From: Streptomyces fuscichromogenes
Lineage (GTDB): Bacteria > Actinomycetota > Actinomycetes > Streptomycetales > Streptomycetaceae
DNA: 64,000 nt
Assembly: GCF_014645815.1 (NCBI RefSeq)
Contig: NZ_BMML01000007.1
Location: forward strand, 372,001 to 436,000
Direction: 5' to 3'
A program made the translations under genes and the position numbers. This document shows positions 8,303 to 19,598 of this stretch, piece by piece. Under the pieces are notes generated by a model. It was not told the DNA's origin and ran no database searches. It saw only the letters and a program-made list of their open reading frames with translations. The first letter of the stretch is position 1. Each line of letters begins with the position of its first letter.

Positions 8303-10342
8303 ATGACACCGATCAGCCGAAGAGGCTTCGTGGGACTGGGCGCTTCCGTGGCGGCGGGCATGACGGTGGGCGTCGCCGGCCCACGGACCGCGGCCGTGGC
8401 CGCGGACGCGGCCCGGTCCACGGCGACCGGCACGATCTCGGACGTCGGGCATGTGGTGATCCTCATGCAGGAGAACCGCAGCTTCGACCACTACTTCGGA
8501 CGGCTCAAGGGCGTCCGCGGCTTCGCGGACCGCAGCGGCATCACCCTGAACGGCGGCCATCCGGTCTTCGAGCAGCCGAACGGCACCGCCCGTCAGTACC
8601 CGTGGAAGCTCAGTGCCACCCCGGACGCGGGCGGTAAGGACGGCGAGACGCTCGCCCAGTGCAGCGGCGACCTGCCGCACTCCTGGGCCTCCCAGCACTC
8701 CGCCTGGAACAAGGGCCGCCTCGACAACTGGGTGGCGGGCGTCGGCAATGTGCGGTCCCTCGGCTACCTGGACCGCTCCGACATCCCCTTCCACTACGCG
8801 CTCGCCGACAACTACACGATCTGCGACGCCTACTTCTGCTCGACCCTCAGCGCCACCGGCCCCAACCGCACCTACCTGTGGAGCGGCAAGGTCGACCCCG
8901 CCAGCTACGACGGCGGCGACGAGTCCGGCCTGACCTGGCAGAACTACGCCGAGGCCCTGCAGAACGCCGGAGTGACCTGGAAGGTCTACCAGAACGCCCA
9001 GGACAACTACGGCGACAACGGCTGCGCCTACTTCAGGAACTTCGCGAACGCCGCGGCGGGCACCCCGCTGCACGACCGGGGCATGTCCTCCGTCCCGGCG
9101 GTGACCGGCTCCACCCCCGACGACATCGCCGCCGCTATCAAGGCCGACGTGGTCGCGGGCACTCTCCCGCAGGTCTCCTGGGTGGTCGCGAACCAGGCCT
9201 CTTCCGAGCACCCCTACGCCCCGCCCGGCGACGGCGCGCACTTCGTCAACCTGGTCTACCAGGCCCTCGCCGCCGACCAGGACGTCTTCGACGCCACCGT
9301 CCTGTTCCTCAACTACGACGAGAACGACGGCTACTTCGACCACGTCCCGCCCCCGGCCCCGCCCGCCGGCACGGCCGGCGAGTTCCTGAACGGCGTGCCG
9401 TACGGCTTCGGCTTCCGGGTCCCGATGATCGTCATCTCGCCCTGGACCCGCGGTGGCTGGGTCTCCTCGGAGGTCTTCGAGCACACCTCGGTGCTGCGTT
9501 TCCTGGAGACCTGGACCGCCGCCCTGGGCAAGCCCGCCGCCTGCCCCAACATCAGCGACTGGCGGCGCCAGGTCAGCGGCGACCTGACCGGCGTCTTCGA
9601 CTTCGCCGCCCCGGTCCACGGCGCCGTCCCGCTGCCCGCGACCGGCGTCATCGGCTACTCCACCTGCGGCCCGCTGCCCAACCCGGTGCCCACCACCAAC
9701 GCCCTGCCCGCCCAGGAGCCCGGCACCCGCCCGGCCCGCGCACTGCCCTACCAGCCCAACGGCTACCTGGACCGCCTGGAGTTCGGGACCGCCGGCAAGA
9801 TCCTCGCCTGGTTCACCATGGCCAACCAGGGCACCCCGGCCACCCGGGCGGCGCACTTCTCCATCCACCCGAACGCCTACCGGGACACCACGCCCTGGCA
9901 GTACACGGTGGCCGCGGGCGACACCGCCGCCGACTCCTTCAACATCGGTACGGGATACGGCGCCGGCAAGTACGACCTGACCATGGCCGGCCCCAATCGC
10001 TTCCTGCGCCGCTTCCAGGGCGACGCCACCAAGGCCGGCAAGTCGGCCGAGGTGAGCACGCGGTACGCCGTGGAGCCCGGCACCGGCAGGCTCGCCGTCT
10101 GGTTCAGGATGACCAACTCGGGTTCCTCACCGGTGAAGTTCACCATCACCTCGAACAACTACCGCACCGACGGCCCCTGGACGTACCCGGTCGCGGCGGG
10201 TGCCTCGGCCGAGGACTACTTCAACGCCGTCGCGTACCAGAGCGGCTGGTACGACTTCACGGTCACGGTGGACTCCGACGCGACCTGGTCGCGCCGGTTC
10301 ACCGGCCACCTGGAGACGGGCGCCGCGAGCGTCAGCGGCTGA
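8303..10342 (+). CDS. Tat-exported phosphocholine-type phospholipase C
   Basis: A 679-aa secreted phosphoesterase of the bacterial phospholipase C/acid phosphatase family, which hydrolyses phosphatidylcholine and related lipids. The N-terminus has a twin-arginine signal (PISRRGFVGLGASVAAG) ending in an Ala-rich cleavage region near residue 35. The catalytic domain starts with VVILMQENRSFDHYFGRLKGVRGF, the family signature with metal ligands and nucleophile region, and continues through ASSEHPYAPPGDGAHFV and NYDENDGYFDHVPPP. The last 200 residues hold two related beta-sandwich units (AGKILAWFTMANQG and GRLAVWFRMTNSG) of the DUF756 type. The start at ATG 8303 follows AGGACGGGG. A PHO-box-like repeat lies upstream. 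Its stop overlaps the next convergent gene by 11 bp. Confidence 0.92.
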   Translation: MTPISRRGFVGLGASVAAGMTVGVAGPRTAAVAADAARSTATGTISDVGHVVILMQENRSFDHYFGRLKGVRGFADRSGITLNGGHPVFEQPNGTARQYPWKLSATPDAGGKDGETLAQCSGDLPHSWASQHSAWNKGRLDNWVAGVGNVRSLGYLDRSDIPFHYALADNYTICDAYFCSTLSATGPNRTYLWSGKVDPASYDGGDESGLTWQNYAEALQNAGVTWKVYQNAQDNYGDNGCAYFRNFANAAAGTPLHDRGMSSVPAVTGSTPDDIAAAIKADVVAGTLPQVSWVVANQASSEHPYAPPGDGAHFVNLVYQALAADQDVFDATVLFLNYDENDGYFDHVPPPAPPAGTAGEFLNGVPYGFGFRVPMIVISPWTRGGWVSSEVFEHTSVLRFLETWTAALGKPAACPNISDWRRQVSGDLTGVFDFAAPVHGAVPLPATGVIGYSTCGPLPNPVPTTNALPAQEPGTRPARALPYQPNGYLDRLEFGTAGKILAWFTMANQGTPATRAAHFSIHPNAYRDTTPWQYTVAAGDTAADSFNIGTGYGAGKYDLTMAGPNRFLRRFQGDATKAGKSAEVSTRYAVEPGTGRLAVWFRMTNSGSSPVKFTITSNNYRTDGPWTYPVAAGASAEDYFNAVAYQSGWYDFTVTVDSDATWSRRFTGHLETGAASVSG

Positions 10343-11357
10343 GATCCGCGTACAGGTCCGGGCGCGGGGCGAGTCCGACGGTCGTACGGCCGCCGGCCTC
10401 CAGCGCCCGGACCCCGGCCTCGGCGACCACGGAGGAGGCGTAGCCGTCCCAGGCGCTCGGCCCGGTGACCCGGCCCTGCCGGGTGGCGTCCACCCAGGCC
10501 TGCACCTCGCGGTCGTAGGCGTCGGCGAACCGCACCAGATAGTCCTGGGCCACCTCCTCGCGGGCACCGCCGGCCGAGGTGACGAGCATGGTGTGGTCCT
10601 CGCCGATCCGGGCGCTGCCCTGCTCGCAGACGGCCTCGCAGCGCACCTGGTAGCCGAAGCCGCAGTTGACGAAGACCTCGACGTCGACGAGCGCACCCCC
10701 GTCGGTCTCGAAGAGCACCAGCTGCGGGTCGAGCAGTCCCTCGGGGGCGCCCGAGGAGGGCCGCGGCCGCAGCACGGTCACCGCGGTCAGCTCCTGGCCG
10801 AGCAGCCAGCGGGCCGCGTCGATCTCGTGCGACACCGAGCTGTCGATCAGCATGGCGCTGGTGAAGCCGGGCGGCGAGGACACGTTGCGGTGGACGCAGT
10901 GCAGCATCAGCGGGCGGCCCAGACGGCCGCCGTCCAGCAGGGACTTCAGCCGCCGGTACTCGGTGTCGTAGCGGCGCATGAACCCGATCTGGGCCAGCCT
11001 GCGCCCGAGCCCGGCCTCGGCCTCCACCACCCGCAGCGCACCGGTGGAGTCCGGCACCATGGGCTTCTCGCACAGCACCGGGAGCCCGCGCCCGAAGGCC
11101 GCGAGCAGCGGCTCCTCGTGCGCCGGACCGGGGGAGGCGATCAGTACGGCGTCGACACCCGGCGCGGCCAGGGCGGCCAGCGGATCCGCGTGCACGGTGA
11201 CGTCGTCCAGTCCGGCCGCCGCCTCCTTGGCGCGGTCGAGGTCGGGATCGGCGACCGCGGCCACCCGCGCACCGCTCACCACCTGGTCGAGTCTGCGTAT
11301 GTGGTCGGCTCCCATGTGTCCGGCACCCAGTACCGCGACGCCCAGCAACTCAGCCAC
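10332..11357 (-). CDS. Gfo/Idh/MocA oxidoreductase, inositol-2-dehydrogenase-like
   Basis: A 341-aa NAD(P)-dependent dehydrogenase. The Rossmann motif GVAVLGAGHMGADHIRRL opens the protein. The EKP motif (VLCEKPMVPD) provides the conserved lysine of the family near residue 100, and SSVSHEIDAARWLLG carries the His/Asp pair typical of myo-inositol dehydrogenases. The substrate (inositol or another cyclic polyol) is inferred. I chose GTG 11357, nine bases after AGAGGGAG; a GTG at 11363 lies too close to that site. The ribosome binding site abuts the 3' arm of a strong hairpin. It lies downstream of the baeRF-type gene in the same direction. Confidence 0.85.
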   Translation of the reverse strand: MAELLGVAVLGAGHMGADHIRRLDQVVSGARVAAVADPDLDRAKEAAAGLDDVTVHADPLAALAAPGVDAVLIASPGPAHEEPLLAAFGRGLPVLCEKPMVPDSTGALRVVEAEAGLGRRLAQIGFMRRYDTEYRRLKSLLDGGRLGRPLMLHCVHRNVSSPPGFTSAMLIDSSVSHEIDAARWLLGQELTAVTVLRPRPSSGAPEGLLDPQLVLFETDGGALVDVEVFVNCGFGYQVRCEAVCEQGSARIGEDHTMLVTSAGGAREEVAQDYLVRFADAYDREVQAWVDATRQGRVTGPSAWDGYASSVVAEAGVRALEAGGRTTVGLAPRPDLYADLSR

Positions 11358-11370
11358 GCCCACACACTCC

Positions 11371-11414
11371 CTCTCGGCCGACGATCACGTTCCAGAGCCT
11401 ACGTCGGCCGAGAG
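11371..11414 (-). terminator. Perfect hairpin abutting a ribosome binding site
   Basis: CTCTCGGCCGACG at 11371-11383 pairs perfectly with 11402-11414 around an 18-nt loop. On the minus strand the stem follows the baeRF-type stop by 9 bases, so it may terminate that transcript. Its 3' arm runs directly into the GGAG of the Gfo/Idh gene, so it could also control translation. Confidence 0.55.
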
Positions 11415-11423
11415 AAGGGCCCG

Positions 11424-12518
11424 TCAGTAGCGCAGGACGCCGGCGATGCCGTTCTCGTCGCCCAGGGTGCCGTCCGGGACGAAGCGGACGTCGGCGCCGG
11501 TCTCCAGGCACTGCTCGACGATCTCGTCCACGATGTCGTCGCGGGCGTCGAGGTCACCGCTGGTGGCCGGGATCAGGTGGTCGCCGTCGTCGCGGACCGT
11601 GGTGCGGTAGTTCTCCTCGACGGCGAGCAGCCGGACGCGACCCTCACGGGCGTTCTGCCAGACCTCGTCGACCCCGGCCGCGAACGTCTTGTGCCCGCGC
11701 GCGGATTCGAGCTCCCGGGACACCGACGCGGTGCTCCGGCGGGACTCCGCCTTCAGGAGCGGGGTGACCGCCTGCCAGACGGCCTCCGGGCCGGCGTGCG
11801 CGAGTCCGCCGTGCTGCACGGAGACGCTGTGCCTGGCGACGCCGCCGAGTTCGTCCCACAGGGAGAGCGCGGCCTGTTCGCCGGTGACGTAGAGCGGCCT
11901 CGGCTCCTCGCGCAGCAGCGCGGCCATCGCGGTGTCCGCGTCCCGCAGGAAGTGCTTGGTGCCCTCGTCGCGGAAGGTGCTGGGCGTGTCGCCGATCCGC
12001 TCCTGGCGCTCGGCGTCGAAGTTCACCTGGGGCCGGGCCAGCGGGAAACCGCCGGACCGGCTCTCGGTGACCCGGTCGATCCCGCCGTTCCACAGCGTGA
12101 TGCGGTCGGCCGAGATCGACAGCACCCAGAACGGACGTTCGGCCGCGTGCGCCGAGACCAGGTTGCGGGTCAGGAAGGTGTCCGAGAGCACCACACGCTC
12201 GGGCACGCTGCGGGCCAGAGACCAGACCTGGTGCTCGCCGGGCGCGGCGAAGATCACCAGACCGTCCTCGGTATAGGCCAGGTCGACTTCGGTGAGTGCC
12301 TGTTCGAGCTGTCTGACCACGTCGGAGCGCCGGTCCCGGGTGACCGCGGGATCGGACTCCAACTGCTTCTTGGCCTCGGCCACCACATTGCGCAACCGGA
12401 CGGAGTCCTGGGCGTTCCCGGGCTTTCGGCGGTGCGTCGGCGTCAGCACGGAGACGGCGGGATAGGGGCGCGGGCGGCGCAGCTCGGCAAGGGTCGAAGG
12501 ACTGAGTGCGTGCTCCAT
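11424..12518 (-). CDS. baeRF-type (release-factor-like) protein
   Basis: A 364-aa cytoplasmic protein resembling the bacterial archaeo-eukaryotic release factor (baeRF) families, proposed to act on stalled or modified ribosomes. Features are the N-terminal VSVLTPTHRRKPGNAQDSVRLRNVV, a central domain (VWSLARSVPERVVLSDTFLTRNLV), RPFWVLSISADRITLWNGG, and a C-terminal eRF1-domain-3/L7Ae-like segment from about 270 (GRVRLLAVEENYRTTV ... DIVDEIVEQCLETGADVRFVPDGTLGDENGIAGVLRY). I do not see a canonical GGQ. Start ATG 12518 lacks a clear ribosome binding site. Function in Streptomyces is unproven. The gene is followed by a hairpin and then the Gfo/Idh gene. Confidence 0.75.
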   Translation of the reverse strand: MEHALSPSTLAELRRPRPYPAVSVLTPTHRRKPGNAQDSVRLRNVVAEAKKQLESDPAVTRDRRSDVVRQLEQALTEVDLAYTEDGLVIFAAPGEHQVWSLARSVPERVVLSDTFLTRNLVSAHAAERPFWVLSISADRITLWNGGIDRVTESRSGGFPLARPQVNFDAERQERIGDTPSTFRDEGTKHFLRDADTAMAALLREEPRPLYVTGEQAALSLWDELGGVARHSVSVQHGGLAHAGPEAVWQAVTPLLKAESRRSTASVSRELESARGHKTFAAGVDEVWQNAREGRVRLLAVEENYRTTVRDDGDHLIPATSGDLDARDDIVDEIVEQCLETGADVRFVPDGTLGDENGIAGVLRY

Positions 12519-12686
12519 ATCAGCACCATAGGACCGATTCGCGATTGCGGCATTTGGGGTAATTCCCATGGGTCGTCGGACCGGGGGCGCGCCGTAACCG
12601 TGTTGAGGCCCGCGGGCCGGTGACGGCGGACGCGACGGCCGGTTACCGTACCCGGCAGTAACCGGATCACGCCCCAGGAGGCCCCC

Positions 12687-13472
12687 ATGCCGCAGCTCGA
12701 AGTCGACGGAGCGGTGCTGGCGTACGACGACGAGGGCCCCCGTGACGGCGGGGCCGCGCCCCTGGTGTTCATCCACGGCTGGACCGCGAACCGGCACCGC
12801 TGGGACCACCAGATGGCGCACTTCGCCGGGGACCGCCGGGTGATCCGGCTCGACCTGCGCGGGCACGGCGAGAGCACCGGGGCCGGGGTGCGGACGATCG
12901 CCGAGCTGGCACAGGACGTCACCGCCCTCCTCGACCGGCTCGAGGTGGACCGCTTCGTCCCCGTCGGTCACTCCATGGGCGGCATGATCTCCCAGACCCT
13001 CGCGCTGGCCCACCCCGAGCGGGTCGAGCGGATGGTCCTGGTCGACTCCATCGGCCGGATGACGTACAGCCGCGGCCGGGGGCTGCTCATGGCGGCCTCG
13101 ACCCTGGTGCCGTTCAAGCTGTTCGTCGCCGCGAACATCCAGCGGGCCTTCGCCCCCGGCTACCCGCGCGAGCAGATCCGGGAATACGTGCGCGCCTCGG
13201 CCGGCACCCCGCGCGAGGTCGTCATGACGCTGTACGGCGCCATGCGGGCCTTCGACGTCCTGGACCGGGTCGGTGAGATCACCGCGCCCACCCTGATCGT
13301 GCACGGCTACCACGACATCCAGCTGCCGGTGCGGCAGATGCTGCGGATGGCGAAGGCCTACCCGGACGCGGAGGTCCGGATCATCGACGCGGGCCATGAG
13401 CTGCCCGTGGAGCGGCCGGCCGAGCTCACGGCGACCCTGGCCCGGTTCCTGGGCCCGGCCTCGGCCGCGTAG
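12687..13472 (+). CDS. Alpha/beta hydrolase
   Basis: A 261-aa cytoplasmic serine hydrolase with the complete catalytic triad: nucleophile elbow GHSMGG (Ser near 100), an acidic residue in LIVHGYHDIQLPV, and the histidine in IDAGHELPVERP near 246. The oxyanion HGW (VFIHGWTANRHRWDHQ) and the RLDLRGHGES strand are typical of esterase, lipase and haloperoxidase-like members. A cap of about 60 residues follows the nucleophile. The start ATG 12687 has AGGAGG at ideal spacing, suggesting good expression. The substrate cannot be deduced. It stands alone, divergent from the baeRF gene. Confidence 0.85.
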   Translation: MPQLEVDGAVLAYDDEGPRDGGAAPLVFIHGWTANRHRWDHQMAHFAGDRRVIRLDLRGHGESTGAGVRTIAELAQDVTALLDRLEVDRFVPVGHSMGGMISQTLALAHPERVERMVLVDSIGRMTYSRGRGLLMAASTLVPFKLFVAANIQRAFAPGYPREQIREYVRASAGTPREVVMTLYGAMRAFDVLDRVGEITAPTLIVHGYHDIQLPVRQMLRMAKAYPDAEVRIIDAGHELPVERPAELTATLARFLGPASAA

Positions 13473-13795
13473 CGCGAGCCCGCGACAGCACCAGGTGACC
13501 GGCGCCCGGCGAGAGCCGCGGCGTCGACCCGTTTGGGGAACTTTTTGCGCTTGGCCTGTTCCAGGCGGACGTGGCCCGGTGCGGGGCGGGTTCACGGGCA
13601 TCGCGCGGGCAAAGCGCGTCCGAAAGTGAGGGTGGGGTACTCCGTTCGTGTTACGGCCAGGTTGACCGGCCAGGGTCCCGGACGCACGCTCGTCATATAG
13701 GTGCTGAATACAAGTGGTTTGCTCGGGCGATCGCCTCCGCCGCAAAGCCGCAGATGGCGCGTACGGCCCGGCCGACCGGCAGCAGGAGGTAGCGC
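13473..13795. promoter_or_regulatory. Upstream region of the asparagine synthetase gene
   Basis: This 323-bp gap holds no convincing ORF. It becomes locally less GC-rich at 13690-13750 (CATATAGG, GAATACAAG), which is probably the promoter. I found no palindrome longer than chance would allow. Confidence 0.4.
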
Positions 13796-15715
<1,920 letters not shown>

Positions 15716-15719
<4 letters not shown>

Positions 15720-17338
15720 CCCGACGAGTCGGTGGCGGCCCCGTCGTCACCGTCCGCCGGGCAGGAGCTGCCGTCGGCCGGCAGCGTGCCGTACAGCAGG
15801 AAGTCGTCGACCTTGCCGCGCACGCACCTGGACGACGTGTACCCGGTGTGCCCGTCGCCCCTGTTGTCCAGCACCACGGCCGACGGGCCGAGCCGCTTCG
15901 CCGTCTCGACGGCCCAGCTGTACGGCGTCGCCGGGTCCCCGCGCGTGCCCACGAGCAGCATCGGCGCGGAAGGCACGTCCTTCACCCGGTCGCGGATGAA
16001 GTCCGTGCCGCGCGGCCGGCCGTAGCACAGCATCACCTGGGTCAGCCGGAACCGGCCGAACACCGGGGACGCCTGCTGGTACTCCTTGCTCAGCCGGGCG
16101 ACGTCCGCGGTCAGCCGCCCGGCGCCGGGCCGGTCCGGGTCGTCGGCGCAGTTGATCGCCATCAGCGCGGCCGACAGGTTGTCCAGCGGGATGTCCGAGC
16201 TGCTCACGAGCCCCCCGTCGGGCCTGCCGCGTCCGAGCGGCGGCGCATGGCCGCCGGCCGCGAGGTTCTGCACCGCACGGGTGTCCCCGTCGTCGACCAG
16301 CGAGGCCACCGCCCGCGCCAGCAGCGGCCACAGCTCCCTGCCGTACAGCCCCTGCCCGATGGCGTCCACCAGGTCCTGACCGGTGAACGGGCCGCCGAAG
16401 TCGGAAGGCACCGGGTCCTCGTCCAGGGAGCGCACCAGCTTCAGGACCGCCTCGCCGGCCTTGCGCCGGTCCTGCCCGAACGGACATCCCAGGCCGGTGA
16501 CGCACCAGTCCAGGAAGTCGTCCAGCGCCGTCTGCTGTCCCCGGGCCCCGGCGACCCCCTGCTCGGCCAGCGACTCGGTCAGCGTGTCCACGCCGTCCAG
16601 TGCCATCCGGCCGACGTTGTGCGGGAACTGCGCCGCGTACACCGCGCCCAGCTTGGTGCCGTAGGAGAAGCCCAGATAGTTCAGCTTCCGGTCGCCGAGC
16701 GCCTGGCGGATGACGTCCAGGTCCCGGGAGGCGTTCACGGTGCCTATGTGGGACAGCACGGGCCCGGAGTTCTTCGTGCACCGCACCGTCAGCTGCTTCA
16801 GCGCCTTCATCAGGGCCTGCGGATGCGCCACGTCGGGGGGCTCGTCGGCGTTCGCGCCGTCCGAGTCCTGGCCCGGTCCGTCGCCGCAGCTCACGGGGGA
16901 GGAGCGGCCGACCCCGCGCGGGTCGAAGCCGACCACGTCGTAGCCGTTGGTCAGGCTCATGAAGTCCTTGCCGGACTGGCCGAGCTGGCTGACGCCCGAG
17001 CCGCCGGGACCGCCGAAGTTCAGCAGCACCGAACCCAGCGACTTCCCGGTCGCCCGGTAGCGGGACAGCGCCAGGTCGAGGGTGCCCTCGGCCGGCCGTG
17101 CGTAGTCGATCGGGACGGTGACCGCGGCGCACTGCATGTCCTTGGGCAGCTCCCTGTCCTTGCACGGCACCCACCGGGCCTTCTGCCGGTAGAACCGGGT
17201 CAGGTCCGGCTGCCTGCCGTCCGCGGCCGCGTCGGCCGCGTCGGCCGCCGGCAGGCCGGCGCCGATCAGGGCCAGTGCGACGGCGCCGACGCCGGCACAG
17301 CGCCGCAGGACGGGCCGGGTACGGGGCACGGCAGGCAT
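15716..17338 (-). CDS. Secreted alpha/beta hydrolase, tripeptidyl-aminopeptidase (TAP) type
   Basis: A 540-aa exported serine hydrolase of peptidase family S33. A signal peptide spans residues 1-35 (RRCAGVGAVALALIGAGLPAADA). The core shows LLNFGGPGGSGVSQLGQSG, VVGFDPRGVGRSSPVSC, the nucleophile elbow YLGFSYGTKLGA near residue 225 and a C-terminal TAP-like domain with LLVGTRGDPATPYSWA and the histidine in GDGHTGYTSSRCV. Streptomyces TAPs remove tripeptides from secreted proteins such as transglutaminase; homologues also act as ester hydrolases. The start has GGAGG eight bases upstream. A longer upstream frame has no start signals. Confidence 0.9.
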
Positions 17339-17574
17339 CGAGGGCCTCCAGGGACGCTCCGTGGCGGACCGGATACAGGGCTTTCGCCCACCATAAGCGG
17401 GCTCCGCGGGGCCCGCCTCCCGGCAGGCGGGGCAGGCCGGAGTGCCGTACCGTGCGCGCGGAGATCCCGTTTCGACGGCCTTACGCACTTTTACTCCCGG
17501 TTCGAGTTCAGTGTCACTCGATGGGATGAAAGGTGGATAAGCCATAACTCGCATGGTTCGTAAGCGTTTAACCG

Positions 17575-17594
17575 TTGCGGGCGAGCGCCCGCAA
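17575..17594 (+). promoter_or_regulatory. Perfect 20-bp palindrome in the chaplin leader
   Basis: TTGCGGGCG at 17575-17583 and CGCCCGCAA at 17586-17594 flank an AG dinucleotide. It lies 24 bp before the chaplin start, in the probable 5' leader, after an AT-richer promoter-like region (17530-17570). It could be an operator or, as RNA, a stem close to the ribosome binding site (GGAAGG at 17603). Confidence 0.6.
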
Positions 17595-17618
17595 TCATGT
17601 CTGGAAGGCAGGGAACCT

Positions 17619-18326
17619 ATGAAACGGGTTACCCGAAACGGTGTGATCGCCGTCGCTGCCGCCTCCGGTGCGATGGCCGTGGCGGTCCCCGCCTGGGCCG
17701 ACGCGGGCGCGGACGGAATCGCGGCCGGTTCGCCCGGGGTGATCTCCGGCAACGGCATCCAGCTGCCGGTGCACGTCCCGGTGAGCGTGTGCGGGAACAC
17801 CGTGAACGTGGTCGGGCTCCTGAACCCGGCGGCCGGCAACACCTGCGTGAACAGGGGCGGCGGCGACGCCGGTCACGGCGCTCACGGCGGCTCGGCCACA
17901 TCCGGTGGCGCGTCCGCGCAGGGCGCCGAGGAGCACTCGCCCGGGGTGATCTCCGGGAACGGCATCCAGCTGCCGGTGGACCTCCCGGTGAACGTCAGCG
18001 GCAACAGCGTGAACGTGGTCGGCGTGCTCAACCCGGCCCTGGGCAACACCTCGGTGAACACCTCCGGCGACCACCCGAGCCCGCCGAAGACCCCCACCCC
18101 GGAGCCGCCCAGGTCCGAGCCGCCGGCCCCCGAGCCGCCCGCGCCGTCGGCGCCCCCGAAGGCCCACGACGTGCCCAAGGTGCAGCCCCCCGCCGAGCCG
18201 CCGGCCGAGGCCACCCTCGCCCACACCGGTACGGACCTCACCGGGGCCACCGTGGCGGGCAGCGCGGCGCTGCTGCTCGCCGGGACCGCCCTGCACCGGC
18301 GCTTCCGTCCGGGCCGGACGCGCTGA
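17619..18326 (+). CDS. Long chaplin with two chaplin domains and an LAHTG sortase signal
   Basis: A 235-aa hydrophobic surface protein of the kind that coats aerial hyphae and lowers surface tension. A signal peptide (residues 1-27, ending AWA-DA) precedes two chaplin domains at about 35-80 (SPGVISGNGIQLPVHVPVSV and CGNTVNVVGLLN) and 105-148. A Pro-rich wall-spanning linker follows, then LAHTG at about 202, a membrane segment and the tail RRFRPGRTR, as expected for class E sortase substrates such as ChpA, ChpB or ChpC. The first domain has the usual two cysteines; in the second both are Ser or Thr (VSGNSVN, NTSVN). The domains share 42 bp of near-identical DNA, which indicates a duplication. 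Confidence 0.93.
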   Translation: MKRVTRNGVIAVAAASGAMAVAVPAWADAGADGIAAGSPGVISGNGIQLPVHVPVSVCGNTVNVVGLLNPAAGNTCVNRGGGDAGHGAHGGSATSGGASAQGAEEHSPGVISGNGIQLPVDLPVNVSGNSVNVVGVLNPALGNTSVNTSGDHPSPPKTPTPEPPRSEPPAPEPPAPSAPPKAHDVPKVQPPAEPPAEATLAHTGTDLTGATVAGSAALLLAGTALHRRFRPGRTR

Positions 18327-18371
18327 CCGGCCGGCGTGATACCCGGGTGGGCTGACGCGCCCCGCATCGGC

Positions 18372-18401
18372 AGGCCCCACCGGACCCGACCGGTGGGGCC
18401 T
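18372..18401 (+). terminator. Perfect hairpin after the chaplin gene
   Basis: AGGCCCCACCGG at 18372-18383 pairs with 18390-18401 around ACCCGA. It follows the chaplin stop by 46 bp and has no T-tract, as is common in Streptomyces. The rest of the 341-bp gap (18327-18667) shows no credible gene; it should also contain the promoter of the next gene. Confidence 0.7.
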
Positions 18402-18667
18402 CCGTCGTACAGGGGCCCGGCGGCCTCCGCGCCGACCGGCCGCGCCGCATGCCTCTCGTCGGCGAACGCCGGCGGCCGGGCACACCGTCGGGTGCGGCGT
18501 TCGAGGTGCGGGCCCGTGAGCGTGGCGGTCGTCCGGCGCGGTGCGCTCGTGGTGCACGTCAACGGCTTGATCCCGTCGTGGCAGGGGGCCCGTTGATCGG
18601 GAAGGATGCTGCGGGCGCGCGGCGCCGGTCGCCGTGTTGGACCCAGTGATGGAAATGGAGCGCATCG

Positions 18668-19522
18668 ATGACCTCTCCGGCCCCCCAGGACCTCGTCGTC
18701 ACCCGGGCCACCCCCGACGACTGGCCGGTGATCGTCGGCTGGGCGGCGGACGAGGGCTGGAATCCCGGGACCTCCGATGTCGCCGCCTTCTTCGCCCAGG
18801 ACCCCGACGGGTTCTTCGTCGGCCGGATCGACGGCGAGCCGGTGTCGGCCATCTCGGTCGTCAACTACGACGCCGCCTACGCCTTCCTGGGCTGGTACCT
18901 GGTCCGCCCCGACCTGCGCGGCCAGGGCCACGGCCTCACCACCTGGAAGACCGCGCTCGCCCACGCCGGCAGCCGCACCGTCGGTCTGGACGGGGTGGTG
19001 GCCGAACAGGACAACTACCGCCAGTCCGGCTTCGAACTCGCCTACCGCACCGCCCGGTTCGTGGGCGAGGCGCCCGCCGCCGGGATCCCGGCCGGTGTCC
19101 GCCCCGCCCGCGCCGCCGACCTGGCCGCCGTCACGGCGTACGACGGCGCCTGCTGCCCGGCCGACCGGCCGCGCTTCGTGGCCGCGTGGCTGACCGGCAC
19201 CGGACACAGGGCGCTCGTCCGCCACGACGGCGACCGCCTCACCGGTTACGGGGTGATCCGCCCCGGCCGCGACACCCTGCGCATCGGCCCGCTCTTCGCC
19301 GACACCGCGGAGGACGCCCGCGCCCTGTTCGCCGGCCTGACCGCCGAGGCGGCGGGGCACCGGGTCGCCATCGACGTCCCCGAGACCAGCCCGGCGGGTG
19401 TCGCCCTCGCCGAAGCGGCCGGCTTCACCCCCTCGTTCGAGACCGCCCGCATGTACACGGGCCCGGTCCGCGACCACGCTCGCGAGCGGGTCTTCGGGGT
19501 CACGACGCTCGAACTGGGCTGA
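18668..19522 (+). CDS. GNAT-family N-acetyltransferase, tandem-domain
   Basis: A 284-aa predicted acetyl-CoA-dependent acyltransferase. The N-terminal GNAT domain (about 1-140) has strand GWYLVRPDLRGQGHGLTTWKTAL, matching the acetyl-CoA-binding motif A (R-x-x-G-x-G/A). A second, less conserved domain (about 145-284: GVRPARAADLAAVTAYDGACC ... VAIDVPETSPAGVALAEAAGFTPSFETARMYTGP) is the DUF-type C-terminal GNAT found in many actinobacterial paralogues. Cytoplasmic; substrate unknown. It is followed at 76 bp by a second acetyltransferase in the same direction, so the two may be co-transcribed. Confidence 0.85.
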   Translation: MTSPAPQDLVVTRATPDDWPVIVGWAADEGWNPGTSDVAAFFAQDPDGFFVGRIDGEPVSAISVVNYDAAYAFLGWYLVRPDLRGQGHGLTTWKTALAHAGSRTVGLDGVVAEQDNYRQSGFELAYRTARFVGEAPAAGIPAGVRPARAADLAAVTAYDGACCPADRPRFVAAWLTGTGHRALVRHDGDRLTGYGVIRPGRDTLRIGPLFADTAEDARALFAGLTAEAAGHRVAIDVPETSPAGVALAEAAGFTPSFETARMYTGPVRDHARERVFGVTTLELG

Positions 19523-19598
19523 CCGCAGGACCCGGGCACCCGGCGGCCACCGGGGAAATGGTGTTGCCGCCGTCGCGCCCGGATGGTGGAGTGCCCGG

